Source of the DNA: Clostridia bacterium
GTDB taxonomy: Bacteria > Bacillota > Clostridia > Oscillospirales > CAG-272
DNA: 33,890 bases
Direction: 5' to 3'
Assembly (NCBI GenBank): GCA_017428635.1
Contig: JAFRQK010000001.1
Span: 1-33,890, forward strand
Shown: one piece after another, positions 7,808 to 13,748 of the stretch
Layout: every line of letters starts with the position of its first letter
Numbering within the stretch: position 1 is the first letter of the stretch
Program-made: the position numbers and the translations under genes
Notes under the pieces: model-generated
What the model was told of the DNA's origin: nothing
Database searches by the model: none
The model's input: the letters and a program-made list of their open reading frames with translations, nothing else

Positions 7808-10537
7808 ATGAAAAAGGCATTATCCGCTTTGATCGCAATCGTTATGCTCGCGGCGGCGCTTGCCGCGTCGATACCCGCGTCGGCGAAGGGTCTCTTTTCC
7901 GACGTTGACGACGGCAGATGGAGCGCGTCGTCTATCACGTACGCCGTTAATAACGGCTACATGAACGGCGTGGGGGACGATAAGTTCGATCCGTCGGGAC
8001 CCCTGACCCGCGCGATGGTCGCGACCGTCCTGTGGCGTCGCGAGGGATCTCCCGCGCCCGCCGCTCCGAGCGGATTCGAGGACGTGCCCGATGGCAAGTG
8101 GTACACGGACGCCGTTGCGTGGGCGAAGGAAACGGGTATCGTCAACGGGCTCACCGACAAGACGTTCGGTCCGAACTCGTATATCACCAGAGAACAGCTC
8201 GGAACGATGCTCTTCCGCTTCTCCGCGACCGCTCCGGTATCCGTGCCGGAACGCGCCGATCTTTCGTCTTTTGACGATGATGAAAAAGTCTCGGGCTGGG
8301 CCGACGAGGCGATGAAGTGGGCGGTCGAGGCCGGCCTTATCAACGGCACGGGCGGCAACAAGCTTGCGCCCGACGGAAAGGCGACGCGCGAGCAGTTCGC
8401 GGCGATCATCGAGAGGTACGACAACACCTTCAAACTCAAATACAATACTCCGGTCATCCGTTCTCACTATACCGAGAAAGAATACCCGCTCGTAGAAGAC
8501 GCGGATATATACGTCGCAACTGACGGAGACGACGGAAACCCCGGAACTTTCGACAAACCGCTCGCAACTTTCGCGGGCGCCGTCGCGAAAGTCCGCGAGA
8601 TAAAGGCGTCGAAGACGGAGGGCGATATCGTCGTCGCGTTCAAGGCCGGGAACTACGGTCCTCTCTGTGTCGAACTGACGGCGGAGGACTCCGGTACGGC
8701 GGAGCAGCGGATCGTTTACTGCAAGTACGGCGACGGCGACGTCGTCTTCGACAACGGTCTGACCGTCGGCGCGGGCGAGTTCGTTCCGATCTCCGAGGAC
8801 GAAAGATCGCTCTTTTCCGAAAAGGCGGCCGATAAGATCAAAAAGGCGGACGTCACGGGCCGTCTCGACGGGTACGTCATAACCGATCTCGTTCTCTCGG
8901 ACGACGGGGAGATGACCGTGGCGCGTTTTCCGAACAGATTTGAGGACGGGACCGATCATCTTATACGCGGAGGCCACACGGTCGACGAGAGCCATATCTC
9001 GATCTACAATTCGGTCTTCAAAAACAGGATCAAAAATTACGCGTCGACCGAAGGGCTTTACCTTTACGGATTCATTACGCTCGGGTGGTATAAGGATATC
9101 ATCGAGACGGACGAATGCACGGTCGATCCCGAATCGGGCGACCCGGTATTCCACGTGATCGGTCTGGAGAAAACGAGAGGCGGGAACCTCCGGTTCGGAG
9201 AAGGGTTCGAAAAGCTTTATTATCAGATGGCGCTCGTCAATATCTTCGAGGAACTTGACGCGAAAGACGAGTTCATCTTCTCGCGCGACAAGAACACGCT
9301 GTACGTTTACGATCCGGACAGCGATATGGTCTTCGTAAACGGCGGCGATATGATCTCGATGGATCACGCCGACTATATCTCGTTTATCGGGCTGACGCTC
9401 AAAAACTCCAAAGGGAGAATGATAAACGCCACGGTTTCGCACGACGTCACGTTTGACAGATGCGCGGTGTCGGGGTCCGCTTCCAAATCGGCGCTCTTCT
9501 TCGGCAACTGTGAGCTCGGACGGGACTTCAACATCAGGATCCTCAACAGCGAATTCTCCATGACCGCGGCGTACGCCGTCGACGTTTGCTATTCCAACGT
9601 TCCCGACTCGGGCAGAAACGGCGGCAAAAAGTTCGGCGAACTGATCGACACGGCGAACGGCGTCGTAATCGACAACAATCTTTTCACGAAGTCCTCGCTC
9701 GTGATCGGCAACACCGGAGCCGTCGGGGTAGACGTCACGGCGCCCGTCGTTACGCACAACGTGTTCTACAAGTGCTGCTGGTGCGGGCTGGACTACTCCG
9801 GGACGATCAATATGCTCGCGGCGTACAACGTCTTCGATCAGGTGTGCTTCAACGGCGACGATACCGGAGCGCTGAACACGTGGTACTCCACCGACTACTG
9901 CGGCAACGTGATAAGAAACAATCTGTTCGTCAACGTCCCCGTTTACGGTCTGTACCTTGACGACGTTGTCGGAAACAGAGTGGAGTCGAATATCTTTTAC
10001 GAAGTAGGGACCACTTCCGTGAACAACGGCATCTGCAGATACAACACGTTCTGCGATAACGCACTGATCTATCCGGGCAGGGACGGCGGCTCGGGCTGCG
10101 GTTTCAAAGTGTACGGATCGGAAGCGGTCGAGGAGGCGATGAAGGATAACGACGATCCGTCCGTGCTCACTTCGGTCGGAGACTGGGGACGGTGGAACAA
10201 CACGCTCAAGTACTATTACGACAACCCCGAGGTCCTGGAGCGCGCCAGGGAGATGTGGCCCGATTATTTCGAGATCACGACGGACGTCACCAGATGGCAG
10301 GAAAAGAATTACTGCTCGTACAACTCGCTCGTCATAACGGGCAACCGCGAGATAAACGAAGCCGGAGAGGCTTACGAATATCCCGAGATACTGGCAAAGT
10401 ATTCGACGATAGAGAACAACGTCGGTATTCCGACCGACGAGAATCCGCTTTTCGTCAACCCGACGCTGGGCGATTACCGCCTGCGCGAAGACGCCGGTAT
10501 TCCCGATCTGGAATTTGAAAAAATAGGTCGATACTGA
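7808..10537 (+). CDS. SLH-anchored right-handed beta-helix protein (paralog D)
   Basis: This 909-aa protein has a signal peptide (MKKALSALI...ASA), three SLH domains to about residue 200 and a beta-helix from about residue 230 (DADIYVATDGDDGNPG). It is closest to paralog B over the catalytic-type region: both read KIKKADVTG, a TVAR strand, GGHTVDE, and NGDDTG followed by YLDD. The C-terminus is GDYRLREDAG...EKIGRY. It is the last gene of the A-D run; a weak hairpin follows, and a new promoter starts at 10593. Bases 8333-8415 are identical to 80-162 of paralog A although the flanks differ, a sign of gene conversion. Expected location is the cell surface; the glycan target is unknown. Confidence 0.9.
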   Translation: MKKALSALIAIVMLAAALAASIPASAKGLFSDVDDGRWSASSITYAVNNGYMNGVGDDKFDPSGPLTRAMVATVLWRREGSPAPAAPSGFEDVPDGKWYTDAVAWAKETGIVNGLTDKTFGPNSYITREQLGTMLFRFSATAPVSVPERADLSSFDDDEKVSGWADEAMKWAVEAGLINGTGGNKLAPDGKATREQFAAIIERYDNTFKLKYNTPVIRSHYTEKEYPLVEDADIYVATDGDDGNPGTFDKPLATFAGAVAKVREIKASKTEGDIVVAFKAGNYGPLCVELTAEDSGTAEQRIVYCKYGDGDVVFDNGLTVGAGEFVPISEDERSLFSEKAADKIKKADVTGRLDGYVITDLVLSDDGEMTVARFPNRFEDGTDHLIRGGHTVDESHISIYNSVFKNRIKNYASTEGLYLYGFITLGWYKDIIETDECTVDPESGDPVFHVIGLEKTRGGNLRFGEGFEKLYYQMALVNIFEELDAKDEFIFSRDKNTLYVYDPDSDMVFVNGGDMISMDHADYISFIGLTLKNSKGRMINATVSHDVTFDRCAVSGSASKSALFFGNCELGRDFNIRILNSEFSMTAAYAVDVCYSNVPDSGRNGGKKFGELIDTANGVVIDNNLFTKSSLVIGNTGAVGVDVTAPVVTHNVFYKCCWCGLDYSGTINMLAAYNVFDQVCFNGDDTGALNTWYSTDYCGNVIRNNLFVNVPVYGLYLDDVVGNRVESNIFYEVGTTSVNNGICRYNTFCDNALIYPGRDGGSGCGFKVYGSEAVEEAMKDNDDPSVLTSVGDWGRWNNTLKYYYDNPEVLERAREMWPDYFEITTDVTRWQEKNYCSYNSLVITGNREINEAGEAYEYPEILAKYSTIENNVGIPTDENPLFVNPTLGDYRLREDAGIPDLEFEKIGRY
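8333..8415 (+). repeat. Second copy of the 83-bp A/D block
   Basis: Identical to 80-162; lies in paralog D. Confidence 0.9.
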
Positions 10538-10544
10538 TAACTTC

Positions 10545-10569
10545 CGCGTCCGGAACGCGTCGAATTTTG
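10545..10569 (+). terminator. Weak candidate terminator after paralog D
   Basis: A 5-bp stem (CGCGT/ACGCG, loop CCGGA) lies at 10545-10559 and is followed by a short AT-rich stretch with only four T in a row. It is much weaker than the other terminators in the window, so read-through into the lipoprotein gene is possible. Confidence 0.3.
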
Positions 10570-10592
10570 CGTATTAAAAACCGCTTCACGTA

Positions 10593-10621
10593 TTGAAAAA
10601 CCCGTTTGAGTGTGATATAAT
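10593..10621 (+). promoter_or_regulatory. Sigma-A-type promoter of the lipoprotein gene
   Basis: TTGAAA at 10593-10598, a 17-bp spacer and a perfect TATAAT at 10616-10621. The start codon is 42 bp downstream. Confidence 0.85.
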
Positions 10622-10663
10622 CTCAAGCGGTTCAAAACTGAAAAAATCAAAGGAGAAAAGATC

Positions 10664-11203
10664 ATGAAAAAACTCAGAATCCTCGCGATCGTAATGGCTG
10701 CAGTTCTTACGCTTGCAGTTCTCGTTTCTTGCGGCGGCAAAACGGAGACCCCCTCGGGTTCGGATGCTCCCGCAGGACCGGACGCTCCCGCTGACGAGGT
10801 CAAGGGCGCTATGGATGAACACGGTTACTACAAGGTATTCGTTCCGGAAGGGTACACCCTGAAGCATGAAGACGTTTTCGGCGACGAAAGCCCGAAATCC
10901 TTCAACATCAACAACGACGAAAGCTCCTTCGACTATTTCATGTTCAACATGTATGACGAAGACAACGCCACGTCGAGCGTTGATATGACCAAAGAGATGA
11001 ACGACGGCGCCGCGGACGTCACCCTCGATCTCGACGGTGTGAAGTGGACCGGTGTTGCATACGAATCTCTCGGCATCGCGTGCTTCTCGCTTTACGCCGA
11101 TTTTGACGGCAATTTCGTTCTTGTCAGCGGCGCGGGCAACGCGTACGACAGCGCGATCGTCAAGACCGTTCTCGGATCTCTCGAGGTCAACGTAACGGAA
11201 TAA
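10664..11203 (+). CDS. Small secreted lipoprotein of unknown function
   Basis: This 179-aa protein begins with a lipoprotein signal (MKKLRILAIVMAAVLTLAV) ending in the lipobox LVSC, so Cys23 should be lipidated and the protein anchored to the outer face of the membrane. A Pro/Ala/Ser/Asp-rich linker (about 26-45) leads to one compact acidic domain of about 130 residues with aromatic strands (YYKVFVPEGY, FDYFMFNMYD, WTGVAYESLG). No catalytic motif is evident and I do not recognise the family. It has a strong AAAGGAG site 8 bp before the ATG, a near-consensus promoter and a perfect terminator, so it is a well-expressed single-gene unit. Its position between surface-protein genes suggests an envelope role, which is inference only. 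Confidence 0.85.
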   Translation: MKKLRILAIVMAAVLTLAVLVSCGGKTETPSGSDAPAGPDAPADEVKGAMDEHGYYKVFVPEGYTLKHEDVFGDESPKSFNINNDESSFDYFMFNMYDEDNATSSVDMTKEMNDGAADVTLDLDGVKWTGVAYESLGIACFSLYADFDGNFVLVSGAGNAYDSAIVKTVLGSLEVNVTE

Positions 11204-11220
11204 TTTTCCGACGGTAAAAA

Positions 11221-11248
11221 ACGGAGCCGGCTTTCCGGCTCCGTTTTT
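11221..11248 (+). terminator. Intrinsic terminator of the lipoprotein gene
   Basis: A perfect 10-bp stem at 11221-11230 and 11235-11244 with a CTTT loop, followed by a run of five T (11244-11248) and more T-rich sequence. Confidence 0.92.
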
Positions 11249-11306
11249 GTTTGCTTTTGCGGCGGAAAAGATGGCGCGAAAAGGAAACGCGGCCTTCTTT
11301 TTCCCC

Positions 11307-11336
11307 TTGACTTTATCTTTGTTTATGATGTAGAAT
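11307..11336 (+). promoter_or_regulatory. Sigma-A-type promoter of the SLH-only gene
   Basis: TTGACT at 11307-11312, an 18-bp spacer and TAGAAT at 11331-11336. The start codon follows 39 bp later. Confidence 0.8.
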
Positions 11337-11362
11337 AGTCACAGAGGAAACGATTATTATAA

Positions 11363-11370
11363 AAAGGTGA
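11363..11370 (+). promoter_or_regulatory. Ribosome-binding site deciding the SLH-only start
   Basis: AAAGGTGA lies 5 bp before the ATG at 11376. The in-frame GTG at 11367 is inside this site and so cannot be the start. Confidence 0.8.
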
Positions 11371-11375
11371 CAAAA

Positions 11376-12050
11376 ATGAAAAAGATCATCAGGACAGTAT
11401 CGCTCGTTACTGCCGCCGTCCTTATGCTGTCGGTCTTCGTGATCGGAGCGTCGGGATCTCCCGTTTCGTTCACAGACGTACAGACCGGCCGCTGGAGTTA
11501 TTCCGATATCGAATACGCGGTCGAAAAGGGTTTCATCAAGGGCGTGGGAGGCGGACGCTTTGCTCCCGAGGAGGCTTGTACGCGCGCTATGGTCGTGACC
11601 GTCCTTTACCGCGCCGAGGGGGAACCGGAAGTCGTCTTCAGTCCCGTTTTTTCCGACGTTCCCGCCGGCAAGTGGTACTCGAACGCGGTGATCTGGGCGC
11701 AGAGCAAAGGGATCGTCAAGGGAACGACGGATACCACGTTCAGTCCGGACGCCAAAGTAACGAGAGAACAGCTCGCGACGATCTTCTTCCGGTACGCTTC
11801 CTTTAAACAGTACAAGCTGGAGCTTGGCTCAGAGCTGTCGGGTTTTACCGACAGCGCCAAGATCTCGAAATACGCGTCGGAGGCGATAAAGTGGGCGGTC
11901 GAGATCGGACTCATCAAGGGGTTGACCGTCAATACGATCGGGCCCCGCGGATCTGCAACGCGCGAACAGTTTGCGGCTATTATGGTGAGATTCGACAAGT
12001 ATCCGTTTTCGGAAGGCAACGTCGAGACCTGGATAATTCCGATCGAATGA
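11376..12050 (+). CDS. SLH-domain-only surface protein
   Basis: This 224-aa protein has a signal peptide (about 1-27, MKKIIRTVSLV...) followed by three SLH domains filling nearly the whole chain (about 30-75, 90-135, 150-197), with the sequence marks FTDVQTGRWSYSDIEYAVEKG, FSDVPAGKWYSNAVIWAQ and YASEAIKWAVEIGLI. Only about 25 residues follow the last SLH domain, so there is no effector domain. The SLH part is related to that of the beta-helix paralogs but clearly divergent, so it is not simply a recent truncated copy. Possible roles are wall-polymer occupancy, an S-layer-like filler, or the remnant of a larger SLH protein; a complete promoter, RBS and terminator favour a functional gene. It faces the kinase/PqqD/peptidase operon and shares its terminator. 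Confidence 0.9.
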   Translation: MKKIIRTVSLVTAAVLMLSVFVIGASGSPVSFTDVQTGRWSYSDIEYAVEKGFIKGVGGGRFAPEEACTRAMVVTVLYRAEGEPEVVFSPVFSDVPAGKWYSNAVIWAQSKGIVKGTTDTTFSPDAKVTREQLATIFFRYASFKQYKLELGSELSGFTDSAKISKYASEAIKWAVEIGLIKGLTVNTIGPRGSATREQFAAIMVRFDKYPFSEGNVETWIIPIE

Positions 12051-12052
12051 AT

Positions 12053-12091
12053 AAAAAAGGGCGGTACCGCAATAAGCGGTACCGCTTTTTT
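12053..12091. terminator. Bidirectional terminator between convergent transcripts
   Basis: Arms at 12061-12070 and 12076-12085 are both GCGGTACCGC, separated by AATAA, with six A on the left and six T on the right. It can stop the SLH-only gene (+) and the peptidase operon (-). Each arm is itself a palindrome, so alternative local pairings are possible. Confidence 0.9.
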
Positions 12092-12096
12092 GTTTT

Positions 12097-12552
12097 TCAG
12101 TCCCGGGCCCCGCCTTTTTTGCGGATCCCGAGTTTTCGCGCGATCCGACCGGCAAAGCGGCGCAGACGGGCGAAAAAAGCGCGGACGGGGTAGATCCCGC
12201 ACCACACGCGGACGTAGGTCCTGTAACCGCGATCCGTAACGCGGTGCTTTTTTCCTTTGCGGACAAAATCGGTCAGCACGCCGATAACGGCGCCGTCGGG
12301 AACGTTCTCGAGCGAATACGTGTTGTCGCCGCGGATGAGATAATGGCCTTCCCTCACTTTGATCACGCGGTGCAGTACGTGATCCGCTCCGCGCCGGTAG
12401 AGCGCGACGTCGTGCTTTTTCAAGCGGGAGGAGGGGACCCGGATCGTCACCAGATCTCTGTTCTGGCGCAGCATCGGCTCCATGCTCACCCCGCGCGTTC
12501 GGTAGACGAGTACGCCGTCCCGTGCGAGGATATCCTCAAAAGAAACGTTCAT
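12097..12552 (-). CDS. S24/S26-family (signal-peptidase-like) protease
   Basis: This 151-aa protein carries the serine-protease signature GVSMEP with candidate nucleophile Ser23, a DVALYRR strand, LHRV with His61 at the position of the general base in SipW/ER-type signal peptidases (no Lys in that place), and RGDN at 74-77. The tail is strongly basic. There is no clear N-terminal membrane helix, unlike ordinary type I signal peptidases, so this is probably a dedicated processing enzyme rather than the housekeeping one. The start at 12552 overlaps the stop of the PqqD-like gene by 4 bp (ATGA), showing translational coupling; a longer upstream frame to 12642 only runs through that gene. It is the third gene of the kinase, PqqD, peptidase operon. 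Its substrate is unknown and no leader-peptide gene is visible nearby. Confidence 0.8.
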   Translation of the reverse strand: MNVSFEDILARDGVLVYRTRGVSMEPMLRQNRDLVTIRVPSSRLKKHDVALYRRGADHVLHRVIKVREGHYLIRGDNTYSLENVPDGAVIGVLTDFVRKGKKHRVTDRGYRTYVRVWCGIYPVRAFFARLRRFAGRIARKLGIRKKGGARD

Positions 12553-12809
12553 TCCGTCAGCGCGCCTATCGATCTGAGATCTGCGAGGACCTTCGCCACG
12601 TCGGCGGAGATCCGGTCGCGCGGAGCGTCGTATTTTTCGCACATCGCGTCGACTATCTTCTCCTCGGTCGTATCTTCCTTAAGGCAGTCGATTATGAAAG
12701 CGGCCGTTTTGTTGCTGCGGACTATGCCGCGGAACGCTTCCGCTCCGACCGGTACGAGAAACCGTACGTCGTCGACGTCCTGTGAGATAAAATCGGGTTT
12801 CAGTTTCAT
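12549..12809 (-). CDS. PqqD-like peptide-binding protein (RRE fold)
   Basis: This 86-aa protein matches the PqqD/RRE pattern: an N-terminal strand pair (LKPDFISQDVDDVRFLVPVG), then NKTAAFIIDCLKE, then an acidic helix ending in a DLRSIGALTE-type helix. PqqD proteins bind leader peptides of ribosomally made peptides and present them to modifying enzymes; that role is established for the family and inferred here. It starts 15 bp after the HprK-like gene with a GGGAG site and overlaps the peptidase gene by 4 bp. No radical-SAM enzyme, cyclase or peptide transporter lies in the window, so its usual partners are missing unless the HprK-like kinase is the modifying enzyme. Confidence 0.8.
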   Translation of the reverse strand: MKLKPDFISQDVDDVRFLVPVGAEAFRGIVRSNKTAAFIIDCLKEDTTEEKIVDAMCEKYDAPRDRISADVAKVLADLRSIGALTE

Positions 12810-12824
12810 ATTGTTACTCCCTGA

Positions 12825-13592
12825 TCATTGATTTTTGATGTCGGTGATGTCCTCGTCCGGTCCGAATATCCCGTCCCGGGCGACGCGCGCGGCTTCGGGA
12901 TCCGTGTTGCATCCGAGGACGTAAAAGTCCGTCATATCGAGCAGCCTTTTTTCCATACCGATGATCCGCATTGCCGTCGGCGGATCGTTTGACATAAAGG
13001 CGTGGCCCGTCAGGAGCTGGAAGGCGTCGGCGCGTTCCATCGGGCCGATCCGGTTGACGGGTGCCCGCTCGAGTTTTACGATCGCCTTGAGCGGCGCGGA
13101 GATATTGCTGCCCAGACGGTGTTTCCCGCGCCACGGAGACCCGCACACGGTAACGCGGTCTTCTTCGATACGCAGAAGCGGTTTATCGTCGTTTATCATC
13201 ACGACCCGGTCTCCGAACGTTTCCCTCCACAGACGGGTGTGAGTGCTTTTACCGGTCCCGCTTTTGGCGGTAAAGACGATCGCCTCGCCGTCCGAACGGA
13301 CGGCGGAGCCGTGCATAAGAAGCACGTTTTCGGCGACAAGCTTTTCGGCTAAAAGGCTGTGAATGGCAAGATTTTCGACTTTTACTTCCGTTTTCGGAAG
13401 AAACAGGCCGAGGTCCGTGCTGCGCGCCCGCTTGAAATCGGATATGATCCTTTCAAAGTCGGCGTCCGTCGGTTGAACACAAAAACGGGGGTCTTCTTCA
13501 CTTAAAAAATCTCGAAAAAAAGTCCGGTTTTGCTCGAACCGGCACCGTATAAGCGCCGGAACTCCCGCCAGCTTGACTCGGAATTCGTACAT
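12825..13592 (-). CDS. HprK-like serine kinase / P-loop protein
   Basis: This 255-aa protein has the layout of HprK-like kinases found in RiPP clusters: MHGSAV (residues 93-98), the Walker A loop AKSGTGKST (109-117, Lys115), NDDKP (134-138) as Walker B/catalytic aspartates, and SPWRGKH (152-158). The first ~85 residues are a separate divergent domain. Relatives phosphorylate serines on lasso or other modified peptides, or are uncharacterised partners of PqqD-like proteins. It lacks the full N-terminal domain of true HPr kinase/phosphorylase, so carbon-catabolite control is unlikely. It is the first gene of its operon, with GAGGTGA 5 bp before the ATG and a promoter at 13613-13641. The target is probably a short peptide encoded elsewhere, which is inference. 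Confidence 0.78.
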   Translation of the reverse strand: MYEFRVKLAGVPALIRCRFEQNRTFFRDFLSEEDPRFCVQPTDADFERIISDFKRARSTDLGLFLPKTEVKVENLAIHSLLAEKLVAENVLLMHGSAVRSDGEAIVFTAKSGTGKSTHTRLWRETFGDRVVMINDDKPLLRIEEDRVTVCGSPWRGKHRLGSNISAPLKAIVKLERAPVNRIGPMERADAFQLLTGHAFMSNDPPTAMRIIGMEKRLLDMTDFYVLGCNTDPEAARVARDGIFGPDEDITDIKNQ

Positions 13593-13612
13593 TAAATCAC
13601 CTCAACAAAAAC

Positions 13613-13641
13613 ATTTTAACCCATAAACGCGATAAATGCAA
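13613..13641 (-). promoter_or_regulatory. Promoter of the kinase/PqqD/peptidase operon
   Basis: On the minus strand, TTGCAT (13641-13636), a 17-bp spacer and TAAAAT (13618-13613). The -35 hexamer is weak, but spacing and position (21 bp before the gene) fit. Confidence 0.6.
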
Positions 13642-13686
13642 GTGAGAAAACGGTTATTTGATAAAAATGGGGCCGTCCCGCTTTTA

Positions 13687-13715
13687 TTGCATTTTATCAC
13701 GCCGTTTGGTATAAT
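13687..13715 (+). promoter_or_regulatory. Promoter of paralog E
   Basis: TTGCAT at 13687-13692, a 17-bp spacer and a perfect TATAAT at 13710-13715 with an extended -10 (TGG just before). It is divergent from the minus-strand promoter about 45 bp away and uses the same -35 hexamer. Confidence 0.75.
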
Positions 13716-13748
13716 TGAATCACAATAAACCGAAGGGGACGTTTTAAT

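Noticed and set aside
12553-12642. Upstream extension of the S24/S26 peptidase frame
   Set aside because: It lies inside the PqqD-like gene in another frame, is Arg-rich without a domain, and the ATGA overlap at 12549-12552 gives a natural start.
12825-13592. True HPr kinase/phosphorylase for carbon catabolite control
   Set aside because: The protein has the P-loop core but a different N-terminal part, and its neighbours are a PqqD-like protein and a peptidase rather than the gene usually found beside hprK (lgt).
13636-13728. A 30-codon plus-strand ORF between the divergent genes, considered as the missing peptide precursor
   Set aside because: It has no ribosome-binding site and covers both promoters, including the -10 of paralog E, so it would not be transcribed as a gene.
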